Source: Altimarinus sp041659565 (lineage in GTDB: Bacteria; Patescibacteriota; Gracilibacteria; BD1-5; UBA6164). From it: 64,000 nt of DNA. Location of the stretch: NCBI GenBank assembly GCA_041659565.1, contig JBAZXZ010000001.1:186001-250000 (forward strand), in the 5' to 3' direction. A program made the translations under genes and the position numbers. Shown here in pieces: positions 11,266 through 21,576 of the stretch; the stretch's first letter is position 1, and every line of letters begins with the position of its first letter. The notes beneath the pieces are model-generated. The model was not told where the DNA came from and ran no database searches. It saw nothing but the letters and a program-made list of their open reading frames with translations.

Positions 11266-11825
11266 TGTTTAAATTCATTCAAACTCCAATAAATTGACTT
11301 ATTATTATTGAACCTCAAGTTTTTTGAGATGAAAGAGGTTTTTTTATGGAAACTTATTCTAGCAAAGAATTTAAATCAAATTGAATAGAAGTAGATTTTG
11401 TTCAAGATAATCATAGTAAATCAAAAGCCTGAGTATTGAGATGACTACATTTTCAAACAATTAATACTCAAAGTAAACTTGTAAGAGTAACTACTGGAAG
11501 TGTATATGATGTAGCTGTTGATCTGAGAAAATGATCTCTTACTTATTGAAAATGGTATTGAATATTATTAAGTGCAGAAAATAAAAAACAATTCTTTATT
11601 CCACAAGGATTTGCTCATGGTTTTTTAACTCTAGAAGATAATACAGAATTTGTATATAAATGTGATGATTATTATAATCCAAGCTCTGATTGATGAATTA
11701 TCTACGATGATCCAGATTTAAATATTAATTGGTGAGAATATTTTGATGTTGAAAAATTAATTATTTCTCCAAAAGATAAATGACATCCTACTTTTAAAGA
11801 ATTTGATACAATTAATCCATTTTAA
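11265..11825 (+). CDS. rfbC: dTDP-4-dehydrorhamnose 3,5-epimerase
   Basis: Encodes 186 residues, the normal size for RmlC. Key motifs are DERGFFMETY, VQDNHSKSKAGVLRGLHFQ (catalytic His in LHFQ), GSVYDVAVDLRKGS, FFIPQGFAHGFLTLED and FVYKCDDYYNP. It epimerises C3 and C5 of dTDP-4-keto-6-deoxyglucose. It is followed by a toxin-antitoxin pair that separates it from rfbD. Confidence 0.94.
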
Positions 11826-11888
11826 AAAATTTGTAAAATAAAAAAAGTAGATATAATAAAGTTAATTTATAATATAATTATAAAAAAT

Positions 11889-12134
11889 ATGACTACAATA
11901 TTATCAAAAAAAGATTTTAAAGTTATTTGAATAAGTTCAAAGAATCCTGAAAAAGTAATTATTGAACTTGAACAAAAAACATTAGATAGTTTGATTGGAA
12001 CAAAAAGAAGAATTATACAAAAACCTGAAGATATGAATTTGAGAGAATATATTTTATCTTGAGAAATAAATAATCCTAAAAATATATCTTGAGTTTATAA
12101 TAATATGGATGATTTTATTCTTAGTTTAAAATAA
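11889..12134 (+). CDS. Putative antitoxin of a RelE-type pair
   Basis: Encodes 81 residues with no recognised domain. The C-terminal half (residues 42-81: RRIIQKPEDMNLREYILSGE and after) is charged and probably disordered, as in many antitoxins that wrap their toxin. The call depends on position: the next gene, 4 bases away, is a RelE/YafQ-like toxin in the same orientation. Lies between rfbC and rfbD. Confidence 0.6.
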
Positions 12135-12138
12135 TATT

Positions 12139-12408
12139 ATGATAATTAAAAAACATAAATTTTTTGATAAAAGTTATTTGAAATTATCTGAAAAATTAAA
12201 AATCAAAGTAAATGATACTTTGATTTTATTTAGTGAAAATTATTCTGATAAAAAACTTAACAATCATGCTCTAAAATGAGATTTCTTATGATTAAGAAGT
12301 ATAAATGTTACTTGAGATTATAGGATTATATTTAAAGATCTTTCAAATAATACTTATGAGATAGTTGAACTTATAAAAGTTTGAACACACTCAGAATTAT
12401 ATAAATAA
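12139..12408 (+). CDS. RelE/YafQ-type mRNA interferase toxin
   Basis: Encodes 89 residues, the usual RelE-superfamily size. The pattern NNHALKGDFLGLRSINVTGD, then YRIIFKDL and a C-terminal VGTHSELYK is typical of YafQ/RelE-like toxins that cut ribosome-bound mRNA. The last segment carries the conserved HxxLY. It is paired with the short gene upstream. The module splits the dTDP-rhamnose operon, so it would be retained with, and may stabilise, the locus. Confidence 0.78.
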
Positions 12409-12412
12409 ATTT

Positions 12413-13300
12413 ATGAAAAAAATACTTTTAACATGAGCTAACTGAATGCTAGCTAGTGATTTTCAAAAATACTGTTCCAAAATTTTTGAAATCATTCCAT
12501 TTGATAAACAAAAGCTAGATATAACAAATATTTCAAATATCGAAAAAATAATATCAGATATAAAACCTGATATTATTTTGAATTGTGCTGCATACACTCA
12601 GGTTGATAATGCTGAAGATGTGGGAAAATTATTAAACTATGAGATAAATACTCTTTGAACCTATAACTTAGCTAAGATTTCAAACAAGTACAATATAGAT
12701 TATATAACTATTTCAACTGATTATGTTTTTGATTGAAAAAATCAAAGTTGATACAACGAAAATGATATTTGTAATCCAATAAATGATTATTGAATGAGTA
12801 AATATCTATGAGAAAAACTTACTTTAGAGGAAAATAAAAATAGTATAATTGTAAGAACCAGTTGGCTTTATGGATGATGAAAAGAATTTAAAAACTTTGT
12901 AAATACTATGCTTAGATTAGCAGAAACAAAAAGTGAATTAAAAATCGTAAATGACCAATTTGGAATTCCTACTTATACTGTAGATTTAAGTCTAGCTATT
13001 TCCAAAGTTATTGAAAATATTGAAAAATATAGGTGAAAAATACTTCACTTTTCAAATTTAAGTGAAAAAGCTATAACTTGGTTTGACTTTGCTAGTCAAA
13101 TCTTTAAACTAAAGCCCTCACCCCTAGCCCCTCTCCCAAAGGTAGAAGGGAAAAATAAAGAAATAAATGTAATTCCCTGTTCTAGCTTAGATTTTCCAAC
13201 TAAGGCTATGAGACCGATGTTTAGTAAATTGATAAATAATAATGATATAGAGTTGAGAGATTGGAAAGAAGGATTAAGTGATTATTTAGATAATTTATAA
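12413..13300 (+). CDS. rfbD: dTDP-4-dehydrorhamnose reductase, with an in-frame repeat insertion
   Basis: Encodes 295 residues. Motifs are LLTGANGMLASDF, NCAAYTQVDNAED, STDYVFDG, NDYGMSKYLGE (YxxxK) and RTSWLYGGG. It reduces the 4-keto sugar to dTDP-L-rhamnose, completing rfbBACD. Near residue 234 it carries KPSPLAPLPKVEGK, encoded by a GC-rich repeat (13114-13151) absent from the duplicated rfbD tail at 14378-14606. The insert lies on the surface side of the C-terminal substrate domain, judging by position only, so the enzyme may still work. Confidence 0.92.
13114..13151. repeat. CCCTCACCCCTAGCCCC repeat inserted in rfbD
   Basis: A GC-rich block (GCCCTCACCCCTAGCCCC, then CTCCCAAAGG...AAGGG) sits between 'aaactaaa' and 'aaataaatg' of rfbD. 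In the duplicate at 14456-14472 those flanks are joined by a short AT-rich stretch. The block keeps the reading frame open. Confidence 0.75.
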
Positions 13301-13364
13301 GAAAAATTTGATTTTTTGTAAATATTATATATACCATATATATAATTATATAATACTACAGTAT

Positions 13365-14369
13365 ATGAAAACAAACTTACAAATAAGAAATTCTACAGCT
13401 GAGTTTTTGATATTTACAGCTAATACTTGAGAAAACTCAATAGAAGTTAGATTTGAAGATAAAAATATATGGCTTACTCAAAAAATGATGTGAGTTTTAT
13501 TTGATGTTTCGATTCCAACTATAAATGAACACTTAAAAAATATTTTTAATTCTTGAGAATTAAATGAACAATGAGTTATTAGGGATTTCCTAATAACTGC
13601 AAATGATTGAAAGAATTATAATACAAAACATTATAATTTAGAAACTATAATTGCTATATGATTTAAAGTAAATTCTTCAAGAGCAATAGAATTTAGAAGA
13701 TGGGCAAATAGAGTTTTGAAAGAATTTAGTATAAAATGATTTGTACTAGACAAAGAAAGACTTAAAAATTGAAATTATTTGTGAGAAGCCTATTTTGAAG
13801 ATTTACTTTTAGAAATAAAAGAAATAAGAGCAAGCGAAAGAAAATTTTATCAGAAAATTACTGATATATTTGCTACTTCTCTAGATTATGATAGTAACTC
13901 TCCGATTACAAAAACTTTTTTTGCAACAGTTCAGAACAAACTTCATTTTGCAATTCATTGAAAAACAGCTTCTGAAGTAATAATAACAAGAGCTAATCAC
14001 AAAAAAGAAAATATGTGACTTACTACTTGGAAAAATTCTCCAAATAATAAAATTATTAAATCAGATGTAAGTATAGCTAAAAATTATTTAGAAAAAGAAG
14101 AATTACTTGCTCTTGAAAGAATAGTTTCTATGTATCTTGATTATGGAGAAGATCAAGCAAATAGAAAAATACCTATGACTATGCAGGACTGGGAAAGTAA
14201 ACTAAATGCTTTCTTACAATTTAATGAAAGAGAAATATTATCTTGAAGTTGAAAAATTACTCAAGAAATAGCAAAAGCTTTTGCTGAAAGTGAATTTGAA
14301 AAATATAGAATTATTCAAGATAAAACATACGAAAGTGATTTTGATAAATTATTAAAATCATTAGAATAA
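13365..14369 (+). CDS. rhuM: RhuM family protein
   Basis: Encodes 334 residues. N-terminal EVRFEDKNIWLTQKMMGVLF and NTKHYNLETIIAIGFKVNS, then RAIEFRRWANRVLKEF, are the hallmarks of the RhuM (virulence RhuM) family, whose N-terminal part resembles a DNA-binding KilA-N/Fic-adjacent module. The C-terminal half includes KTFFATVQNKLHFAIHGKTASE. Biochemical function is not established; members often travel with mobile or accessory DNA. It sits between rfbD and a degenerate copy of the rfbD tail, so it was probably inserted together with a duplication. Confidence 0.88.
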
Positions 14370-14377
14370 TCGTAAAA

Positions 14378-14606
14378 GAAAAATATTTCACTTTTCAAAT
14401 TCTAGTGATAAATCTATAACTTGTTTTGACTTTGCTAAAGAAATCTTTAAACTAAATTTGAAAAGAAACAAATGTAATTCCCTGCTATAGCTTAGATTTT
14501 TAGAACTAAAGCTATTAGACCTATGTTTAGTAAATTGATTAATAATAGTGATATTGAGTTGAGAGATTGGATGGAAAGATTATGATGTTATTTATATAAT
14601 TTGTAA
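14378..14606 (+). pseudogene. Degenerate duplicate of the rfbD 3' end
   Basis: This stretch matches the last 265 bases of rfbD (13036-13300) along its whole length, including 'ttcacttttcaaatt', 'atgtaattccctg' and 'ttgagagattgga', but is frameshifted, has a TAG inside and no start. It lacks the GC-rich repeat seen in rfbD. With the intact rfbD tail it brackets rhuM as a direct repeat. Confidence 0.85.
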
Positions 14607-14628
14607 TTTATTTTTTAATTAATTTTTT

Positions 14629-15401
14629 ATGCAAGTAGTAATATTGGCATGATGACTTTGAACTAGACTATCGGAAGAAACAACTTTAAAACCAAAACCA
14701 ATGGTTGAAATAGGATGAAAACCTATTTTATGGCATATAATGAAAATATATTCACATTATGGATATACAGACTTTGTTATTTGTCTATGATATAAATGAT
14801 ATTATATAAAAGAATGGTTTGCTAACTACTTTTTACATAATAGTGATGTTACTTTTGATTTAAAAAGTAACGAAATGACTATTCATAATAATAAATCTGA
14901 AGATTGGAAAGTAACATTGGTCGATACTTGAGACAATACCTAACTTGATGAAGAATAAAAAGAGTAATAGAATGATGATATATAAATTGAGATGATTTTA
15001 TGATGACTTATTGAGATGGAATAAGTAATGTAAATATTGAAGAATTAGTAAAATTTCATGAATTAAATAATAAACTGGCTACTTTAACAGCAGTTCAACC
15101 AGAATGAAAATTTTGAAAATTATGACTCGAATGAAATAAAATATATGAATTTGCTGAAAAAAAAGATAATGAAGACTCATATATAAATGGTTGATTTATG
15201 GTTTTAAATAAAAAAATTGTCAAATATATTTCTTGAGATGAAATGCCGTTTGAAAAAGATCCACTAGAAAATATAGCAAAAGACTGAGAACTTATGGCAT
15301 ATAAACATAAATGATTTTGGCAAGCAATGGACACTTTGAAAAATAAACATGATTTAGAAGAAATGTGGAAAAATTGAAATACTCCATGGAAATTATGGTA
15401 A
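14629..15401 (+). pseudogene. rfbF: Glucose-1-phosphate cytidylyltransferase, one frameshift
   Basis: The N-terminal part has LAGGLGTRLSEETTLKPKPM and GGKPILWHIMKIYSHYG, typical of RfbF/DdhA, which makes CDP-glucose from CTP. The ATG frame stops at TAA 14941-14943 right after VTLVDTGDNT. Homology continues one frame over with TGGRIKRV, MMTYGDGISNVNIE and GFWQAMDTLKNKHDLE to the end at 15401. One base seems to be missing at about 14940 (expected ACC-ATA-ACT). Either the gene is newly dead or the assembly dropped a base; the rest is fully conserved and the pathway depends on it. Confidence 0.85.
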
Positions 15402-15414
15402 TAAAAATTAAAAT

Positions 15415-16368
15415 ATGATAAATAAAGAAAAAAAAATACTTATAACCTGAGCCTCATGATTTGTTTGAGGTAATTTAGTTAGAAGTTTAGTTAATCAATG
15501 ATTTAAAAATATCAATATTATAGTTAGAGAAACTTCAAATTTATGGAGATTGTATGATATCAAAGAAAAAATAAATATAAATTATGTTTCACTTCTAGAT
15601 ATTGAAAAATTAAATTTATATATATTTGATCTAAAACCTCAAATTATTTTTCATCTAGCTGCAGCATGAGCTAATATTGGTAGAGATAGTAGATGAGTAA
15701 TTGATATCTTTGAACAAAATGTCTTGTGAACTATAAATCTAATAAATGCATGCAAGGAAGTTTGATTTGAATACTTTATAAATACTTGAAGTAGTTCTGA
15801 ATACTGACAAAAAGATACTCCTATGAAGGAAACTGATGTACTAGAACCAAATAATGAATATTGAATAACTAAATCTACTACAACAATGTATTCAACTTTT
15901 ATTTGAAAAAAATATAATTTATCTATTTATACATTTAGATTATTTTCAGTTTATTGATATTTCGAAGATAAAAAAAGACTTATCCCTACTTTAATTCAAA
16001 ATTACTTAAATTTAAAATCTTCTAATTTATCAACTCCAAATTCAGTAAGAGATTATATTTTTATAGATGATGTTATTGAATATTATTTGAATATCGACAA
16101 ATTATCCTGAGATTTTTGATGAATTTACAATATATGAAATTGAATTCAATATAGTATTTGAGAAATCGTTGAAAAAATAAAAAATATATCAAAATCAAAT
16201 ATTAATCCAGTTTACTGAGTAGAATCTATTAAACAAAATGAACCTAAATTATGGGTTTCAGACAATAAAAAAGCAACTGATATATTTTGAATAAATCATA
16301 CCTCAATTGATAAATGATTAGAAAAAACTTATAATTGGTTTAAAAATAATTTACAATTTTATAAATAA
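15415..16368 (+). CDS. NAD-dependent sugar epimerase/reductase (extended SDR)
   Basis: Encodes 317 residues. LITGASGFVGGNLVRSL binds NAD(P); HLAAAGANIG, NTGSSSEYG and NNEYGITKS (YxxxK) mark the active site; later RDYIFIDDVIEYY is typical of extended SDR sugar enzymes. It lies between rfbF and the TPP enzyme, so its substrate is probably a CDP-4-keto-deoxy sugar, for example as a 4-reductase or 2-epimerase. The exact reaction cannot be read from the sequence. Confidence 0.8.
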
Positions 16369-16373
16369 AATAT

Positions 16374-18134
16374 ATGAAGACTTCTGATTATATAATTAAT
16401 TTCATAGAAAAACAATGAACTAATTGTATTTTTAGTATGTCATGATGAATGATAACACATTTAGAAGATTCTATATTTTTAAATAATAATCTTAAACTTA
16501 TATCTCTAAAACATGAGCAATCATCAGCTTTTGCTGCAGAATGATATGCTAGGTCTACATGAAAAATGTGAGTTGCTATGTGAACTAGCTGACCATGAGC
16601 AACAAATATGATAACATGAATTGCTAGTGCTTTTTATGATTCTATTCCTGTACTTTATATTACAGGACAAGTTAATACTAATGAAATTACACAAAATCTA
16701 AATATTCGTCAAACTGGTTTTCAAGAAGCAGACATAGTTTCAATAAGTAAAAAAATAACTAAATTTTCTTATCAGATAAAAAAATCTGAAGAAATTAGAT
16801 ATATTTTAGAAAAAAGTTTTTTTCTTGCAAATCACTGAAGAAAATGACCTATATTATTAGATATTCCAATGAATATCCAAAAAGAGGAAATAAATGAAAA
16901 TGATTTAATATCTTTTTTTGATAGTGAAGAATATAATAATTTTGTTAAAATTTTAAATTATGATAAAAATATTAATTATTTAGAAATAATTAATTTATTT
17001 AAAAAATCTACTAAACCTATAATTTTAGTGTGATGATGAGTTAAATTTATAAAAAATAAAAACTATATAAAAGACTTAAGTGAAAGATTTAATATTCCAA
17101 TAGTATCATCATTAATGTGACTAGATTCAATAAATCATGATTTTAAAAATTATATTTGAATGATATGAAGTTATTGAAATAGAGAAGCAAATATATCATT
17201 AATGAACTCTGATTTAATATTAGTTTTATGATCAAGATTAGATATAAGACAAACTTGAGCAGATAAAAATAAATTTATAGAAAATAAAACAATAATTCAT
17301 GTTGATATTGATAAAAATGAACTTTGATATAATATCAAAAAAACTCAATTTAAAATAAATCAAGATTTAGATGTTTTTTTAGAAACATTATTAGATTTTA
17401 TAAATAATAATAATATTTCTTTAGATTTTTATAAATGGAAAACAAAAACTTTAAAAATAAAAGAAATTATTTCTAAAACAATAAATAAAAAAGATAATTG
17501 ATTTCATAATCCTTCATATATACTTGGTATTTTGTCTAAATGAATTAAAAAAGAAAAAATCATAGTAAATGATGTATGACAAAATCAAATGATTTCATCA
17601 ACCGTATTTAATTTAAATTCAAATGATGAAATGTTAAATAGTTGATGACTTTGAAGTATGTGATTTTCATTACCTACCTCAATATGAGCTTCGATATCAA
17701 ATAAAGATAAATTTATAATCTCAGTGAATTGAGATGGTTGATTTCAAATGAATATCCAAGAACTTGAAAGTATAAAATACCATAATTTACCAATATTAAT
17801 AATAATTTTAAATAATAACTCCTTGTGAATGGTTAGAGAATTTCAAGATTCATATTTTGAAGGAAGAAATATATGAACTGTAATATGATATTCTTGTCCT
17901 AACTTTAAAAAAATAGCAAAAGCATACTGAATAGATTATTTCAAAATATGAAAATGAAATTTTAAATGAATATTAAAAAAATGTTCCGGAATTAATAAAC
18001 CAACAATATTAGAAATAGAACAAAATCCTAAATCATCTATAACAAAAGTTATGTTTGGAAACACAATAGATAACCAATCACCTGAATTAGATGATAAAAT
18101 TAAAAACAAAATAAAAATATTACTATCTAAATAA
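16374..18134 (+). CDS. Acetolactate-synthase-like TPP enzyme, possible CDP-sugar acetyl transferase (YerE-like)
   Basis: Encodes 586 residues with the three domains of the acetohydroxyacid synthase family. KHEQSSAFAAEGYARSTG holds the catalytic Glu; GTSGPGATNMITG follows; the central domain has KPIILVGGG; the C-terminal NGDGGFQMNIQELES is the TPP/Mg motif (GDGx24-27N, ending LNNNSLGM). No valine/leucine pathway genes are nearby. Its place among rfbF, rfbG and rfbH matches YerE, which uses TPP to add a two-carbon branch to CDP-4-keto-3,6-dideoxyglucose. That role is inferred from context; other TPP ligase or decarboxylase activities are possible. Confidence 0.8.
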
Positions 18135-18140
18135 AATACT

Positions 18141-19196
18141 ATGTCTAATTTTTACAAATGAAAAACTATATTAGTTACATGATCAACTTGATTTAAATGA
18201 AGTTGGTTATCTTTTTGGCTTCATAATTTATGAGCAAATGTTATATGATATTCTTTAAAGATAAATACTGAACCAAATTTATTTAATGCAATTAAATTAG
18301 AAGACAAAATAACTCAAATTATTTGAGATATAAATGATTTAGAAAATTTAGATAAAGTTTGTGATAAATTTAAACCTGAAATAATTTTTCATCTAGCTGC
18401 TCAACCACTTGTAAGAGATAGTTATGATAATCCAGTTTATACAATGCAAACAAATGCAATATGAACAGTAAATATACTTGAAATAATGAGAAAAAAAGAT
18501 TATATTACATGAGCTGTACTTATAACTACTGATAAAGTTTATGAAAACAAAGAATGTATACGGCCATATAGAGAAAATGATAGATTATGATGATTTGACC
18601 CTTATAGTAGTAGTAAAGCAATGGCAGAAATAGCAATTGATTCATATAAAAAATCTTTTTTAGATAAAATGTGAAAAAAAATAGCAGTAGTTAGAGCTTG
18701 AAATGTAATTGGATGATGAGATTGGTCAAAAGATAGACTTATTCCAGATATAGTAAAAACTATAATGAATAATGAAGAACTAACTTTAAGAAATCCAAAT
18801 GCGATAAGACCTTGGCAATATGTACTTGAAGCACTTTATTGATATTTGATAATGTGACAAAAAATATTAGAAGATGATAAATATTGTCAATCTTATAATT
18901 TTTGACCTGATTTTAATGACACAATGAAAGTAGAAGATTTAGTCAAAAAATCTATTAGTATACTTTGAAAATGAAAATATAAAATTGAAATAAGTGATAA
19001 GAATCCTCATGAAGCATGAGTTTTACTTCTTGATAATACAAAAGCTAAATCTCTACTTTGATGGAAACCAAAATACAATGTTAATGAAGCTTTAGATTTA
19101 ACACTTAATTGGTATAGAGATTTTTATGAATGAAAAAATATGGAAGATATTTGTTTAAGAGAAATAAATAAATTTAATTTTTGAATAAATGACTAA
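18141..19196 (+). CDS. rfbG: CDP-glucose 4,6-dehydratase
   Basis: Encodes 351 residues. Converts CDP-glucose to CDP-4-keto-6-deoxyglucose. Seen are VTGSTGFKGSWLSFWL, HLAAQPLVRDSYDNPV, TTDKVYENKE, YREND.LGGFDPYSSSKAMAE and RAGNVIGGGDWSKDRLIPD, which are diagnostic for RfbG. The codon CGG at 18561-18563 lies where relatives have Trp (EWxWGYRE; here ECI-CGG-PYRE), one of four such cases in the window. Its end overlaps the next gene by 8 bases (ATGACTAA). Confidence 0.93.
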
Positions 19197-20247
19197 AGAA
19201 CTAAAATATTCATTGCCTGACTTTTATTGATTTTCTTTTCCAACAAAAGATATAATCAATTTTTGACTAGAACATAACTTAGTTGATTCTCCTTGATTAT
19301 TAATGCATACTTTTTTATGTAGAATATTAACCTTGTATTTATCTAAAAATTTACCAAATGATATAGAAATTGATTTAGATTTAGCATTATCTCTAACTAC
19401 AATTTATCATTTTTCTAGACAAGAAGCTGATTATTGAAAGATTTGAAAAAGTAAAGACGAAGAAACTAATAAATTTATGGAACAAAATTCAGATATAGAT
19501 TATGCTATTTTCGAAGCTATGAAATATTGATTTGATGAAAGTATTATAGAATGAACTAAACACTTTATAATTAATCCTAAAACTAGAGAAAATTATTTTC
19601 CAAATGAAACTTTAGAAACAAATTGAAATATTAATTGGACAAGAGCTATTCCTATGTTGGCAAGTTGGTTAACTACTTGATCAATAATAAATACAAAGAA
19701 AAGATTTGATGATCTAAAAAATAGAAGAAGTTGAGAAATATGAAAACTTGAACTAGATAATATAAAAGAAAAGTTAAATTCTTGAATTAATATTTGAATC
19801 CCAAAACAAATATTAGATGTAGCTATTAGAGAAAATAATTTTGATGTAAAATCAGAAAATGAGTTACTAGATTTAATAAAATCTTGAGAAATAACTAATG
19901 AAATAATGTGACTATGGATATTACTTTGATATGAAGAATATGCAAATAAAATTATAAATGAATATTGTAAATTATGTGGAATTGATGATTTTTATTCATT
20001 TTTAACAGAATGATTATGTTTAGTTAAAGATGAAGAAGAAAAGAATAAAATTAAACTAGAATTTGAAAAATATTTAAATAGACCATTACAAGAAGATGAA
20101 ATTATTCCATATCTTCCTTGAATAGAATTAGTTTTTAAAAGATTATCTTTTTTAAAAATCAAAGAATTTAGAGAAAAGTATAAAAATAGAATTATTAAAA
20201 TTTTAAAAAATTTAGAAAGTATAACTAATAAACTAAAAAATAAATAA
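19189..20247 (+). CDS. Unknown helical protein embedded in the CDP-sugar operon
   Basis: Encodes 352 residues. No family is recognised. It is largely helical and soluble, without signal peptide or membrane segment, and has few cysteines. A histidine-containing helix (LALSLTTIYHFSRQEADYG, about residues 70-90) and PMLASWLTTGSI near residue 185 are the most distinctive parts. It overlaps the rfbG end by 8 bases and ends 24 bases before rfbH, so it is co-expressed with enzymes of 3,6-dideoxysugar synthesis. Their usual reductase partner (DdhD) is missing here, but this protein shows no flavin or iron-sulfur motif. Confidence 0.7.
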
Positions 20248-20271
20248 ATTTAATTTTTAAAATAAATTATT

Positions 20272-21576
20272 ATGTTAAGCAATGATTTAATAAATAAAGT
20301 AAAAGAAAAAATAAAAACTCAAAATAAGGTTTTTATACCTTGAGTATCATCTATTCCTGTATCTTGAAAGATTTTTGATGAAAAAGAGCTTGAATATATG
20401 ATAGAATCAGTATTAGATTGTCATTGGACAGAATGAAGATGGAATGAAATGTTTGAAAAAAATTTAGGAGAATTTTTATGAATTAAAAATGTAATAACTA
20501 CAAACTCTTGAAGTAGTGCTAATTTACTAGCTTTTGTTGCATTAACTGCAAAAGAACTTTGAGAAAGACAAATAAAGCCTCTAGATGAAGTTATAACAGT
20601 TGCTGCTTGATTCCCTACTACAATTAATCCTATAATTCAAAGCTGATGTATTCCAGTTTTTGTTGATGTAGATTTAGAAACTTATGAAGTAAATATTGAA
20701 GAATTAAAAAAAGCATTATCGCCTAAAACTAAAGCTATAATGCTTGCTCATACTCTTTGAAATATGTTTAATGTATGAGAAATCAAAAAAATATGTCAAG
20801 AAAATAATTTATGGCTTATAGAAGATACTTGTGATGCACTATGAGCAAAATATGATTGAAAATTTGCTTGAACTTTTTGAGATATTGCTACTTTATCATT
20901 TTATCCAGCTCATCATATAACTATGTGAGAATGAGGTGCCTTATTAACAAATAATTCACTATTAGCAAAAATCATAAGATCATATAGAGATTGGTGAAGA
21001 GACTGTTCTTGTAGAACTTGAGAAGATAATAAATGTAATAATAGGTATAATTGGCAGCTTTGAGAACTTCCAAAATGATTTGATCATAAATATACATATT
21101 CTAGAATTGGTTATAATCTAAAAGTAACAGATATGCAAGCTGCTCTATGAGTTGCTCAATTAGAAAAACTAGAATGATTTATCTCAAAAAGAAGAGAAAA
21201 CTTTGATTATCTAAAATCTCAATTTATAGATAACTGACTTGATAAATATTTTATATTACCAAAAGAAACTCTGCATAGTGAAGCTAGTTGGTTTGGTTTT
21301 GTAATATCTTTAAAAGAAGACTCTGGTTTTTCAAGAGAAAATTTACTTCAATTCTTAAACGAAAATAAAATCTGAACTAGATTATTGTTTGCTTGAAATT
21401 ATCTTAAACAACCTGCATTTTTGGATTATGTAGAAAATTATAGAGTAATTTGAGATTTAAAAAATACTGATTATATTATGAATAATACTTTTTGGATTTG
21501 AGTTTTCCCTTGATTAAATAAAGAAAAACTTGATTATATTATTTTAAAAATTAAAGAATTTATTAATGCAAAATAA
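20272..21576 (+). CDS. rfbH: CDP-4-keto-6-deoxyglucose 3-dehydrase (DdhC/RfbH)
   Basis: Encodes 434 residues of the fold-I PMP enzymes. It removes the C3 hydroxyl from CDP-4-keto-6-deoxyglucose, using PMP and a [2Fe-2S] centre. The usual PLP lysine is replaced by His (SFYPAHHITMGEGGAL), the hallmark of this enzyme. The cysteine set DCSCRTGEDNKC (about residues 245-256) matches the iron-sulfur site. TTNSGSSANLLAF and EDTCDALGAKYDG are conserved cofactor-side motifs. Its partner reductase DdhD is not found in the window. It overlaps the next gene by 11 bases. Confidence 0.93.

Noticed and set aside
9350..13151. CRISPR-like array from the CCCTCACCCC repeats
   Set aside because: Only two copies, 3.8 kb apart, with different lengths and no spacers or cas genes.
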